Source: Kosakonia sp. SMBL-WEM22
Lineage (GTDB): Bacteria > Pseudomonadota > Gammaproteobacteria > Enterobacterales > Enterobacteriaceae
Reading direction: 5' to 3'
DNA: 64,000 bases
Assembly (NCBI RefSeq): GCF_014490785.1
Contig: NZ_CP051488.1
Span: 3,224,001 to 3,288,000 of the forward strand
A model generated the notes under the pieces. That model had not been told where the DNA came from, ran no database searches, and saw only the letters and a program-made list of their open reading frames with translations. Position 1 is the stretch's first letter, and each line of letters begins with the position of its first letter. The position numbers and the translations under genes are program-made. Below are positions 8,476 to 17,360 of the stretch, piece after piece.

Positions 8476-8488
8476 CAATCCAACCCCA

Positions 8489-8634
8489 TTGCCGGATGGC
8501 GCGTAAACGCTTATCCGGCCTACGCCGATTCAGCGGATTAGTTACCGTAGGCCGGATAAGGCGGAGCCGCCATCCGGCAATTGTGCCGCGGTGAGAATGC
8601 CGGATAGCGCGTTACACGCTTATCCGGCCTACAC
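8489..8634. repeat. REP cluster (three units) right of the GC-rich element
   Basis: Three alternating REP units at about 8490-8526, 8547-8580 and 8598-8634, all with the GCCGGAT...ATCCGGC core. They lie between the GC-rich element and the 3' end of mrp. Together with the left pair they bracket the element with the same repeat type. Confidence 0.85.
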
Positions 8635-8654
8635 CGTTTCAGCGGCATCGTCAA

Positions 8655-9764
8655 TCACACTGCGCGGAACGCGATCTCTCCTGGGATGATTTCACCCTGC
8701 CAGTAAAGCTGGGCGGCTACGCGGCCGGCGAGGTTGCGGTAAATGGCGGTGAACTCGCTGTCCGGGCGGCTTATCACCGTCGGCGTCCCCTTATCGAGAT
8801 CTTCACGCAGCGAGATATGCAGCGGCATCTGGCCCAACAGTTGCGTGTGATACTGCTCCGCCAGCTTCTCTGCGCCGCCAGTGCCGAAAATCGGCTCATG
8901 GTGACCACAGTTACTGCACACATGCATGCTCATGTTCTCAACGATGCCGAGCACCGGCACCTCCACTTTCTCGAACATCACAATGCCTTTTTTAGCATCA
9001 ATCAGCGCGATATCCTGCGGCGTGGTCACCACCAGCGCGCCGGTGACTGGAATATTTTGCGCCAGCGTCAGCTGGATATCACCCGTGCCTGGCGGCATAT
9101 CGAGCACCAGGTAGTCGAGATCTGGCCACATGGACTCCTGCAACATCTGCAGCAGCGCTTTGCTGGCCATCGGCCCGCGCCACACCATCGCATTATCATC
9201 CGTCACCAGATAACCAATTGAGTTGGTTGCCAGGCCATGGGCGATAATCGGCGCCATATGCGTGCCATCTGGTGATGTCGGACGCTCATTTTCCGCGCCC
9301 AGCATCATCGGGATCGACGGGCCGTAGATATCGGCATCGAGAATACCGACTTTCGCCCCTTCCGCAGCCAGCGCCAGCGCAAGGTTAACGGCGGTAGAGG
9401 ATTTCCCTACCCCGCCCTTGCCGGAGCTGACGGCGATAATATTTTTCACGCCGTTAACGCCCGGCTGGTTTTTCACCCGCTTCAGGGTGGCGATATTGTG
9501 CGACAGCTTCCAGTCGATGGCGCGCGCGCCGGTCAGACGCAGCAGCTCGGCGCTGCACTGAGCTTTCAGCTCTTCGAAAGCGCTACTCCAGACGAACGGC
9601 ATCAGCAGCTCGACGTGCAGGGTCTCATCCAGCCATGCAACATGGTGGACGGCTTTCAGTGCTGTCAGGTTATGTTTGAGGGTGGGGTGCTGAAAATCGG
9701 CCAGCGTCCCGGTGACAATTGCCCGTAAGGCTTCCGGGGATTTGGCCTGGGATTGCGAACTCAT
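8655..9764 (-). CDS. mrp: Iron-sulfur cluster carrier ATPase Mrp (ApbC)
   Basis: A ParA/MinD-type ATPase that binds and transfers Fe-S clusters to apoproteins in the cytoplasm. ATG at 9764 (369 aa, the E. coli length) has GGAGTCGGG upstream; a longer frame to 9839 is a read-through. Seen: a DUF59-type N-terminal domain, the deviant Walker A GKGGVGKS at residues 115-122, the DADIYGPS switch segment and a CSNC motif that holds the cluster at the dimer interface. Divergent from metG, as in E. coli. Confidence 0.97.
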   Translation of the reverse strand: MSSQSQAKSPEALRAIVTGTLADFQHPTLKHNLTALKAVHHVAWLDETLHVELLMPFVWSSAFEELKAQCSAELLRLTGARAIDWKLSHNIATLKRVKNQPGVNGVKNIIAVSSGKGGVGKSSTAVNLALALAAEGAKVGILDADIYGPSIPMMLGAENERPTSPDGTHMAPIIAHGLATNSIGYLVTDDNAMVWRGPMASKALLQMLQESMWPDLDYLVLDMPPGTGDIQLTLAQNIPVTGALVVTTPQDIALIDAKKGIVMFEKVEVPVLGIVENMSMHVCSNCGHHEPIFGTGGAEKLAEQYHTQLLGQMPLHISLREDLDKGTPTVISRPDSEFTAIYRNLAGRVAAQLYWQGEIIPGEIAFRAV

Positions 9765-9929
9765 CCCGACTCCTTTGTAGTTGTTCTGAAAACGACATTT
9801 GTAGCGCTCAAGTTTACCCCAAAGGGAATAATTATCCATTTATGGATTAATGCCCTTATCGCTTGGCGCGATTGTTACCCTTTTGGTAATATCGAAAACC
9901 CTTTTTCTCAAGAAGATGTAATGCCAACT

Positions 9930-11960
9930 ATGACTCAAGTCGCGAAGAAAATTCTGGTAACGTGCGCGCTGCCGTACGCCAACGGCTCCATCCACCTCGG
10001 CCATATGCTGGAGCACATCCAGGCTGATGTCTGGGTCCGTTACCAGCGAATGCGCGGCCACCAGGTCAACTTCATCTGCGCGGACGACGCTCACGGCACG
10101 CCGATTATGCTGAAAGCACAGCAACTGGGGATAACCCCGGAGCAGATGATTGGCGAAATGAGTCAGGAGCATCAGACCGATTTTGCTGGCTTCGACATCA
10201 GCTACGACAACTACCACTCAACGCACAGCGATGAGAACCGCGAGTTGGCCGAGCTTATCTACACCCGTCTGAAAGAGAACGGGTTTATCAAAAACCGCAC
10301 CATCTCCCAGCTCTACGATCCGGAAAAAGGCATGTTCCTGCCGGACCGCTTTGTAAAAGGCACCTGCCCGAAATGTAAAGCGGCGGATCAGTATGGCGAT
10401 AACTGCGAAGTGTGCGGCGCGACCTACAGCCCGACCGAGCTGATTGAGCCGAAGTCGGTGGTCTCCGGTGCGACGCCGGAAATGCGCGATTCCGAGCACT
10501 TCTTCTTCGACCTGCCGTCGTTCAGCGAAATGCTGCAGGCGTGGACCCGCAGCGGCGCGCTGCAGGAGCAGGTGGCGAATAAAATGCAGGAGTGGTTCGA
10601 ATCCGGTCTGCAACAGTGGGATATCTCCCGCGATGCGCCCTACTTCGGCTTTGAAATTCCGGGCGCGCCGGGCAAATATTTCTACGTCTGGCTGGATGCG
10701 CCGATTGGCTATATGGGTTCGTTCAAAAACCTCTGCGACAAGCGCGACGATCTCAACTTTGACGACTGGTGGAAAAAAGATTCCGACGCCGAGCTCTATC
10801 ACTTTATCGGTAAAGATATCGTCTATTTCCACAGTCTTTTCTGGCCGGCGATGCTGGAAGGCAGCGGTTTCCGCAAGCCGACCAACCTGTTTGTACACGG
10901 CTACGTAACGGTTAACGGCGCGAAGATGTCCAAATCGCGCGGCACCTTTATTAAAGCCAGCACCTGGCTGAACCATTTCGATGCCGACAGCCTGCGCTAC
11001 TACTACACCGCCAAGCTCTCGTCGCGCATTGATGATATCGACCTCAACCTGGAGGATTTCGTCCAGCGCGTGAACGCCGATATCGTTAACAAAGTGGTGA
11101 ACCTGGCTTCGCGTAACGCGGGCTTTATCGCGAAACGCTTCGACGGCGTGCTGGCGTCAGAGCTGGCCGATCCGGCGCTGTATAAAACCTTCACCGACGC
11201 CGCCGCCGCCATTGGCAGCGCGTGGGAGAGCCGCGAGTTTGGTAAAGCGGTGCGCGAAATCATGGCGCTCGCTGATGTAGCAAACCGCTATGTTGATGAG
11301 CAGGCCCCATGGGTTGTCGCGAAACAGGAAGGGCGTGACGCCGACCTGCAGGCGATCTGCTCGATGGGCATCAACCTCTTCCGCGTACTGATGACCTGGC
11401 TGAAGCCGGTTCTGCCGTCGCTGGCCGCACGCACCGAAGCGTTCCTCAACACTACGCTGACATGGGACGCGATTAACGAACCGCTGCTCGGCCATAAAGT
11501 GAATCCATTTAAAGCACTCTATAGCCGCATTGAGATGAAACAGGTAGAAGCGCTGGTTGAAGCCTCGAAAGAGGAGGTGAAAGCCGCAGCCGCGCCGGTA
11601 ACGGGCGAGCTGGCAGACAACCCGATTCAGGAGACCATCAGCTTTGACGATTTCGCCAAAGTCGATATGCGCGTGGCGCTGATTGAGAACGCCGAGTTTG
11701 TCGAAGGCTCAGATAAGCTGCTGCGCCTGACGCTCGATCTCGACGGTGAGAAGCGTAATGTCTTCTCCGGCATTCGTTCCGCCTACCCGGATCCGAGCGC
11801 GCTGATTGGCCGTCTGACGGTGATGGTGGCCAACCTCGCGCCGCGCAAAATGCGCTTTGGCATCTCCGAAGGGATGGTGATGGCAGCGGGTCCTGGCGGC
11901 AGCGATATCTTCCTGCTCAGCCCGGACAGCGGTGCAAAAGCGGGTCAGCAAGTTAAATAA
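9930..11960 (+). CDS. metG: Methionyl-tRNA synthetase
   Basis: Charges initiator and elongator tRNA-Met. It is almost identical to E. coli MetG along its 676 residues. Seen: class I HIGH-type HLGH at 22-25, a zinc knuckle with two Cys pairs near 145-161, the KMSKS loop AKMSKSRG near 333, and the C-terminal OB-fold tRNA-binding and dimerisation domain. I set the start at MTQVAKK by homology. An ATG 9 bp upstream (9921) sits closer to the AAGAAG sequence and may be the true start, adding MPT. Divergent from mrp. Confidence 0.97.
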   Translation: MTQVAKKILVTCALPYANGSIHLGHMLEHIQADVWVRYQRMRGHQVNFICADDAHGTPIMLKAQQLGITPEQMIGEMSQEHQTDFAGFDISYDNYHSTHSDENRELAELIYTRLKENGFIKNRTISQLYDPEKGMFLPDRFVKGTCPKCKAADQYGDNCEVCGATYSPTELIEPKSVVSGATPEMRDSEHFFFDLPSFSEMLQAWTRSGALQEQVANKMQEWFESGLQQWDISRDAPYFGFEIPGAPGKYFYVWLDAPIGYMGSFKNLCDKRDDLNFDDWWKKDSDAELYHFIGKDIVYFHSLFWPAMLEGSGFRKPTNLFVHGYVTVNGAKMSKSRGTFIKASTWLNHFDADSLRYYYTAKLSSRIDDIDLNLEDFVQRVNADIVNKVVNLASRNAGFIAKRFDGVLASELADPALYKTFTDAAAAIGSAWESREFGKAVREIMALADVANRYVDEQAPWVVAKQEGRDADLQAICSMGINLFRVLMTWLKPVLPSLAARTEAFLNTTLTWDAINEPLLGHKVNPFKALYSRIEMKQVEALVEASKEEVKAAAAPVTGELADNPIQETISFDDFAKVDMRVALIENAEFVEGSDKLLRLTLDLDGEKRNVFSGIRSAYPDPSALIGRLTVMVANLAPRKMRFGISEGMVMAAGPGGSDIFLLSPDSGAKAGQQVK

Positions 11961-11967
11961 AAAAATA

Positions 11968-11992
11968 AGGCGCTGAATTCAGCGCCTTTTTC
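11968..11992 (+). terminator. metG terminator
   Basis: A 20-bp perfect palindrome (AGGCGCTGAATTCAGCGCCT) starts 8 bp after the metG stop. T residues follow at once, the classic rho-independent form. Confidence 0.9.
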
Positions 11993-12050
11993 TATACTGT
12001 TATACGCAGTCTTACAAAACATTACCTCACATGGAAAATAGGGGATTATC

Positions 12051-12506
12051 GTGAAATTCAGCAAAATCATTGCAGCACTCTTTTCTGTCGCTTTAGTTGT
12101 TGGCCTGACCGGCTGTGGTGATAAAGAAGAGAGCAAAACCTTTACCTGGGCGACGGGCGGCACGGAAGTGACGCTGACTTACTACTACAAGGGCGATGAA
12201 GTAGAGCGTCAGACCGCGAAGAACAAAATCGAATACTCCTCTATTGGTGCGAAAACCAAAGAAGAAGCGATGAAGGTTTTGGATCCGATCAGCAAAAAAT
12301 ACCAGAGTGTGAAAGGTGTAAAAGAGAGCGTAGCGTATGAAGAGACCTATGCTCAGGAGACGCTGGAAGTTGACTACAACGAAGTAGACTTCGCTCAGCT
12401 CAACAGCCTGCAGGGTTCTGAATTTACCGGCACGGTTAACGGTAAAATCAGCATGAAGCAGTCAGAAGAGTTGCTGAAAGCGCGCGGCTTTAAAGAAGTG
12501 AAATAA
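12051..12506 (+). CDS. yehR: YehR lipoprotein (DUF1307)
   Basis: A 151-residue predicted lipoprotein of unknown function. GTG at 12051 follows AGGGGAT. Seen: a signal sequence with lipobox LTGC (lipidated Cys near residue 22), then a GDKEESK linker and a small soluble domain ending ARGFKEVK, matching E. coli YehR closely. Position after metG and before yehS is as in E. coli. The residues after the Cys (Gly, Asp) are not a clear inner-membrane retention signal. Confidence 0.92.
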   Translation: MKFSKIIAALFSVALVVGLTGCGDKEESKTFTWATGGTEVTLTYYYKGDEVERQTAKNKIEYSSIGAKTKEEAMKVLDPISKKYQSVKGVKESVAYEETYAQETLEVDYNEVDFAQLNSLQGSEFTGTVNGKISMKQSEELLKARGFKEVK

Positions 12507-12547
12507 GGCGTTTACTGCCCGGTAGCACATTGCCTGCCGGGCTAATC

Positions 12548-12581
12548 AAACCGCATCACCTTGCGTGGATGCGGTTTTTTT
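12548..12581 (+). terminator. Terminator between convergent yehR and yehS
   Basis: A 10-bp stem (AAACCGCATC / GATGCGGTTT) is followed by T residues on +. The A-rich 5' side could also let it work, more weakly, for yehS on the other strand. Confidence 0.85.
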
Positions 12582-12595
12582 ATGGGCTAAACCGG

Positions 12596-13066
12596 TTAGC
12601 TCTTCGGCTTCTGTCCACGTACCGCCAGCCCGCGCAGGAAGTAGCGCAAAAACTGGTCGCCGCACTCGCGGAAATTTTTATGCTCCGGGGAGCGCATCAT
12701 CGCAGTGATTTCCGGCATTGAGACGCGGAACTGCTGCTCGGTGAGGATCGCCAGAATATCGTCGGTCTTTAACGAGAAGGCGATGCGCAGCTTTTTCAGC
12801 ACGATATTGTTGTTGATTTTGCGCTCCATGGCGAGGGGCGGCGCGCTCTCATCTTTGCCACGCTTCTCATAAATCAGCCCATTAAGAAACGCCGACAGCA
12901 CAATATCCGGGCAGGGTTTATACCCCTCCTCATCCTCTTTACGCAGCCACGGAACCAGCTGTTCAGCCGTGACTTCAGTGTCCGCCAGCGCCAGAATGCG
13001 CACCAGCGCGGTGTTGTCGACCTGCAGGGTGTAACGCAGGCTGCGCAGGATATCGTTATTTAGCAT
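12596..13066 (-). CDS. yehS: YehS family protein (DUF1456)
   Basis: A 156-residue cytoplasmic protein with two copies of the ~70-residue DUF1456 repeat. The first starts at LNNDILRSLRYTL and the second at NNNIVLKKLRIAFSLK, and each is followed by an aspartate-containing helix (DNTALVRIL, TDDILAIL). No enzymatic motif or signal peptide is visible and no function is known. Lies between yehR (convergent) and btsR (same strand). Confidence 0.92.
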   Translation of the reverse strand: MLNNDILRSLRYTLQVDNTALVRILALADTEVTAEQLVPWLRKEDEEGYKPCPDIVLSAFLNGLIYEKRGKDESAPPLAMERKINNNIVLKKLRIAFSLKTDDILAILTEQQFRVSMPEITAMMRSPEHKNFRECGDQFLRYFLRGLAVRGQKPKS

Positions 13067-13118
13067 GTCTCTTTCCGAAATGATGAACCAGCGCGCAGTG
13101 TAGGCATCGCGCAGGAAT

Positions 13119-13838
13119 TTACAACCCCAACGCCTCTTTTAAATTTTTCAGATAGCGTCGACTTACCGGCACCGTCAGCCCGTCGCGCAGCAGCAGCTCG
13201 GCCTGGCCATTATCCTCAAGGCGGATCTCCTTAAGAAAAGCCATATTAACAAGATATTGCCGGTGGCAGCGCACCAGCGGCGTGCGGCTCTCTAGCGTGC
13301 GCAGCGTCAGCTCGGTAAAGCCCTCTTTACCTTCGTGGCTGGTCACATAGACGCCGCTCATCCGGCTGCTGACAAACGCCACCTCCTCCATCTGCAGCAA
13401 CCAGATGCGGCTATGCCCGGTGCAGGGGATAAACTTCAGCGGCTGTTGATTTTCCGCCAGCAGCGACACATCCTGTATGCCGCGATCCTGACGCAAGCGG
13501 TTAAGTGTTTTGGTCAGCCGTTGCGTTTCAATCGGCTTAAGCAGGTAGTCGAAGGCATGTTCTTCAAACGCCTGCACCGCATACTCATCAAAAGCGGTAA
13601 GAAAGACGACGTAGGGGCGGTTACCGGGATCGAGCATACCGACCATCTCCAGCCCGCTAATGCGCGGCATCTGGATATCAAGAAAGAGCACGTCGGGGCG
13701 CAGCTTATGCACAGCACTAATCCCTTCAATGGCGTTACCGCACTCGCCCACCACCTCGATATCGCGCTCTTCCTGTAGCAGGCTGCGTAACATCTCCCGC
13801 GCCAGCGGTTCGTCATCAACAATCAGCACTCTTAACAT
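13119..13838 (-). CDS. btsR: Response regulator BtsR (YehT), LytTR family
   Basis: DNA-binding partner of the BtsS pyruvate sensor; in E. coli it activates the pyruvate transporter gene btsT. ATG at 13838 gives 239 aa, the E. coli length. It overlaps the end of btsS by 7 nt, so the pair is translationally coupled. Seen: receiver domain with VDDEPLAR and phosphoacceptor Asp54 in FLDIQMP, the conserved Lys in LLKP near 104, and a LytTR domain (about 140-239) with RCHRQYLVN. Confidence 0.95.
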   Translation of the reverse strand: MLRVLIVDDEPLAREMLRSLLQEERDIEVVGECGNAIEGISAVHKLRPDVLFLDIQMPRISGLEMVGMLDPGNRPYVVFLTAFDEYAVQAFEEHAFDYLLKPIETQRLTKTLNRLRQDRGIQDVSLLAENQQPLKFIPCTGHSRIWLLQMEEVAFVSSRMSGVYVTSHEGKEGFTELTLRTLESRTPLVRCHRQYLVNMAFLKEIRLEDNGQAELLLRDGLTVPVSRRYLKNLKEALGL

Positions 13839-15520
13839 GCCTCTTCCTCCAGAGGGAGTCGTAAGGTAATGCGGGTAAAAAGATCCGGCTCGCAGGCGAT
13901 GCTGATGCCGCACTCGTCACCAAAACGGGCGCGCAGCCGCTTATCCACCAGACTCATTCCTAAGCCACCGGCATCCTTTTTCGGCTGATAAAGCCCGGCG
14001 TTATCCTCAATATCCAGGATCAGATGCTGCGCCTGCTGGCTGGCACGCAGGGTGATCTCGCCCACGCCCAGCAGCTGAGAGGTGCCGTGTTTGATCGCAT
14101 TTTCAACAATCGGTTGCAGCGTGAAGGCGGGCAAACGCAAGTGCGCCAGCGCTTCCGGCACCTCAAGCCGTACCTGCAACCGCGCCTGAAAGCGCGCTTT
14201 TTCGATCTGCAAATAGGCATTCACATGCTCAATCTCATCCGCAAGGGTGACGATTTCTGCAGGGCGTTTCAAGTTTTTACGAAAAAAGGTCGAGAGATAC
14301 TGCACCAACAGCCCGGCCTCATCGCTGTCGCGGCGGATCACCGCTTTAATGGTATTGAGCGCGTTAAACAGGAAGTGCGGGTTGACCTGCGCATGCAGCA
14401 GTTTGATCTCCGACTGGGTGAGCAGCGCCTTTTGCCGCTCATACTGCCCGGCTAGGATCTGCGCCGAGAGCAGCTGCGCGATCCCCTCCCCCAGCGTGCG
14501 GTTGATGGAGCTAAAGAGGCGGTTTTTCGCCTCATAAAGTTTGATGGTGCCGACCACGCGCTGGTTTTCGCCGCGCAGCGGGATCACCAGCGTCGAGCCG
14601 AGCTTGCACTGCGGGTGCAGCGAGCAGCGGTACGGTACCTCATTCCCGTCAGCATAAACTACCTCGCCGGTCTCAATCGCCCGTTGCGTCCAGACAGATG
14701 AGATAGGCCGCCCCGGCAGGTGGTGATCGTCCCCCGCGCCGGTAAAGGCTAATAGCCGTTCGCGATCGGTGATCGCCACCGCGCCGATATCCAGCTCCTG
14801 ATAGAGCACCTGCGCTACCTTCATGCTGTTCTCTTCATTAAAGCCCTGGCGCAGAATGCCTTCGGTGGAAGCGGCCACTTTCAGCGCCGTGGCGGAAAAG
14901 GCCGAGGTATATTTCTCAAACATGGCACGCTTATCAAGCAGAATGCGCATAAAGAGCGCCGCGCCGACAGTATTGGTCACCATCATCGGCGCGGCGATAC
15001 TCTGCACTAAATGCAGCGCGCTTTCGAAGGGGCGAGCAATCAGCAGGATGATCACCATCTGTAATAGCTCCGCCACGCAGGTGACGGCTCCGGCGGTAAA
15101 GGGGTTGAACACGCGGTCAGTGCGCCCGCGCTTGATAAGAAAACTGTGCACCAGCCCGCCAAGCAGCCCCTCGATAAAGGTCGAGAACATGCAGCTCAGC
15201 GCAGTCATGCCGCCCATTGAGTAGCGGTGCAGCCCGCCGGTAAGCCCCACTAGCCCGCCGACCAGCGGGCCGCCGAGCAGGCCGCCCATCACCGCGCCAA
15301 TCGCACGGGTGTTGGCAATAGAGTCTTCAATGTGCAGGCCGAAATAGGTGCCGAGAATGCAAAAAATGGAGAAGGTGACGTAGCAGAGCAGCTTGTGCGG
15401 CAGGCGCACGGTGACCTGGATCAGCGGTATAAAGAGGCGCGTCTTGCTCATCAGCCAGGCGATCACCAGAAACACACACATCTGCTGAAGCAGCAGCAAC
15501 ACCAGATTGAACTCGTACAT
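13832..15520 (-). CDS. btsS: Sensor histidine kinase BtsS (YehU)
   Basis: High-affinity extracellular pyruvate sensor in the inner membrane. The start is ATG at 15520 (562 aa); an in-frame GTG three codons earlier is less likely. Seen: an N-terminal LytS-type multi-helix region (about 1-200) with GGLLGGPLVGGLVGLTGG, a GAF-like segment with VAITDRERLLAF, then the LytS-type kinase box LLHAQVNPHFLFNALN with its phosphorylated His, and an ATPase domain with ENAIKHG. Operon btsS-btsR. The upstream spacer is shared with mlrA. Confidence 0.95.
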   Translation of the reverse strand: MYEFNLVLLLLQQMCVFLVIAWLMSKTRLFIPLIQVTVRLPHKLLCYVTFSIFCILGTYFGLHIEDSIANTRAIGAVMGGLLGGPLVGGLVGLTGGLHRYSMGGMTALSCMFSTFIEGLLGGLVHSFLIKRGRTDRVFNPFTAGAVTCVAELLQMVIILLIARPFESALHLVQSIAAPMMVTNTVGAALFMRILLDKRAMFEKYTSAFSATALKVAASTEGILRQGFNEENSMKVAQVLYQELDIGAVAITDRERLLAFTGAGDDHHLPGRPISSVWTQRAIETGEVVYADGNEVPYRCSLHPQCKLGSTLVIPLRGENQRVVGTIKLYEAKNRLFSSINRTLGEGIAQLLSAQILAGQYERQKALLTQSEIKLLHAQVNPHFLFNALNTIKAVIRRDSDEAGLLVQYLSTFFRKNLKRPAEIVTLADEIEHVNAYLQIEKARFQARLQVRLEVPEALAHLRLPAFTLQPIVENAIKHGTSQLLGVGEITLRASQQAQHLILDIEDNAGLYQPKKDAGGLGMSLVDKRLRARFGDECGISIACEPDLFTRITLRLPLEEEAC

Positions 15521-15739
15521 ACCCGCCACACCGCATCACATAAAGCGCGTAACATACAGCGAGTCAGCCAAGGTTTCTTCGACAGGCGTTAAAAAAAGAG
15601 AAATTCGTGCTCTGAGTCACATATTGTGCCAGGGTATGTGTAGTTATGAACAAAGAGTAAACAAATCGTTACCATTGTTGTCTTCACACCCAAGAAAGGT
15701 CTACAGTTACACCGGCATTCGGGAAGCAAAGGAGAGATC

Positions 15740-16474
15740 ATGGCACTTTACACTATTGGTGAAGTTGCTCTGTTATGCGATATCAACCCCGTCACACTGC
15801 GTGCGTGGCAGCGCCGCTACGGTCTGTTAACGCCGCAACGTACGGATGGCGGCCACCGACTCTTCACCGAGGCGGATATCGATCGCATCCGTGAAATCCA
15901 GCACTGGGTTGAATCGGGCGTACAGGTCAGCAAAGTCCAGGCGCTGCTGGCGAACAGCAGCGACAAGCGCCACGACGTCTGGCAAAGCCACCAGGAGCGG
16001 GCGATGCACCTGCTGCAACAGCGAGATGGCAACACCCTCCAGCAGTGGCTAAGCGAACTGATGCGCGACCATCCGGCGAAGTCGCTGGCGCAGCAGTTGA
16101 TTAACCCGTTACGCACGCGCTTACAGAGCTCACGCCCCGCTTACCAGGCGAAGCTTAGCCTGCTGGATGGCATTCTGATTAGCCTGATTGCCGGGAGCTT
16201 GTCGACGTCGCGGCAGCAGGCGCATGGACGCCCGGCGCTGGTGGTCGGCTGGGACGTGCAGGATAGCACCCGGATATGGATTGAGGGCTGGATCGCCAGC
16301 CAGCAGGAGTGGCAGGTCGGCATTCTTGCGCACCCTTTTACGCAGTTCCATCCGGAGATGTTTAAAGGCCAGATGCTGCTGGTGTGGTGTGGCGACACCC
16401 CCTCCCCCGCGCAGCAGCAGCAGTTGCAGGCATGGCAAGAGTCAGGGCACCAGGTGTGGCTTCTCGGCATTTAA
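15740..16474 (+). CDS. mlrA: MerR-type transcription regulator MlrA
   Basis: Activates csgD and hence curli and biofilm matrix in E. coli and Salmonella. The 244 residues start with a winged-helix MerR domain (YTIGEVALLCDINPVTLRAW, then RTDGGHRLF). The C-terminal region lacks the metal-binding cysteines of classic MerR and instead resembles a degenerate B12-binding-like effector domain. AAAGGAGA lies just upstream. Divergent from btsS, 220 bp away. Confidence 0.93.
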   Translation: MALYTIGEVALLCDINPVTLRAWQRRYGLLTPQRTDGGHRLFTEADIDRIREIQHWVESGVQVSKVQALLANSSDKRHDVWQSHQERAMHLLQQRDGNTLQQWLSELMRDHPAKSLAQQLINPLRTRLQSSRPAYQAKLSLLDGILISLIAGSLSTSRQQAHGRPALVVGWDVQDSTRIWIEGWIASQQEWQVGILAHPFTQFHPEMFKGQMLLVWCGDTPSPAQQQQLQAWQESGHQVWLLGI

Positions 16475-16534
16475 TGTTGCATTAACAACTCACAATGCCT
16501 TTATAATGCCGGCCTCACTTTAAAGGAGCCTGAG

Positions 16535-16648
16535 ATGAAGCCTGGTAAAATTCTTGTCATCGCAATCTTTCTGCTGATGGCCATCGGCGGGATCGGCGGC
16601 GTAATGCTGGCTGGTTATTCGTTTATCGTGCGCGGCGGTGCCGGTTAA
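16535..16648 (+). CDS. yohO: Membrane miniprotein YohO
   Basis: A 37-residue single-pass membrane protein. ATG at 16535 has AAAGGAG 7-8 bases upstream. The sequence starts MKPGKILVIAIFLLMAI and continues GGIGGVMLAGYSFIVRGG, very close to E. coli YohO. Function unknown. Its last 26 nt overlap the 3' end of yehW tail to tail, so the two mRNAs must be antisense there. Confidence 0.9.
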   Translation: MKPGKILVIAIFLLMAIGGIGGVMLAGYSFIVRGGAG

Positions 16649-17360
16649 GCCGCAGCGCCAGCCGTTCAAACCCCCGATCGACAATGATTGCCGCCAGCGC
16701 CACCAGCACTGCCCCCTGCACAATATAGGCCGTATTAAATCCGCTCAGGCCGATGATGATCGGCGTTCCCAGCGTGCTTGCCCCGACAGTAGAAGCAATG
16801 GTTGCCGTACCGATATTGATAATCACCGAGGTACGAACCCCGGCGACAATTAGCGGCGCGGCCAACGGCAGCTCCACTTTGATCAAGCGCTGCCAGCCGC
16901 TCATCCCCATCCCCTGCGCCACGCTCTGCACGCTTGCCGGAACCGCAGCAATGCCCGCCAGCGTCCCCTGTAAAATCGGCAGCACGCCATAGAGCACCAG
17001 CGCGATGATGGCTGGCGCTTTGCCAAACCCCATCACCGGCACTGCAATTGCCAGCACCGCAACGGGTGGAAAGGTCTGCCCGACGGCGGCAATGGTTTCT
17101 GCCAGCGGACGAAATTCACGCCCGCCGGGCCGTGTCACGGCAATGCCGACGCCCAGCCCAATGGCTACCGCAATAATGCTTGAGAGCGCCACCAGCGAGA
17201 AATGGGCCAGCGTCAGCGCGACAAAACTCTCCTGCAGATAGACCGGACGCGGGAGTTGCGGAAAGAGCGCACTAAAGAGTGGCGCAGTGTGGGGCATGCC
17301 AAACAGCAGCGCGATAAACAGTGCCAGCAGCCAGAGCAGCGGATCACGCAATATTTTCAC
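16623..17360 (-). CDS. yehW: OsmF system ABC permease YehW
   Basis: Inner-membrane subunit of the YehWXY-OsmF (glycine-betaine-like) importer. GTG at 17360 (245 aa) has GGGGAGG upstream and lies inside the end of yehX (17-nt overlap). A longer reading frame to 17459 is a shadow of yehX. Seen: about five membrane helices and the ProW-type loop SVAQGMGMSGWQRLIKVELPLA. The C-terminus is Arg/His-rich (LNRHRRAR). Last gene of the operon. Confidence 0.92.
   Translation of the reverse strand: MKILRDPLLWLLALFIALLFGMPHTAPLFSALFPQLPRPVYLQESFVALTLAHFSLVALSSIIAVAIGLGVGIAVTRPGGREFRPLAETIAAVGQTFPPVAVLAIAVPVMGFGKAPAIIALVLYGVLPILQGTLAGIAAVPASVQSVAQGMGMSGWQRLIKVELPLAAPLIVAGVRTSVIINIGTATIASTVGASTLGTPIIIGLSGFNTAYIVQGAVLVALAAIIVDRGFERLALRLNRHRRAR

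Noticed and set aside
8243..8506. 87-codon open frame in the GC-rich element
   Set aside because: No ribosome site, Arg/Ser/Pro-rich composition, runs into a REP, and overlaps strong hairpins. Better seen as non-coding.
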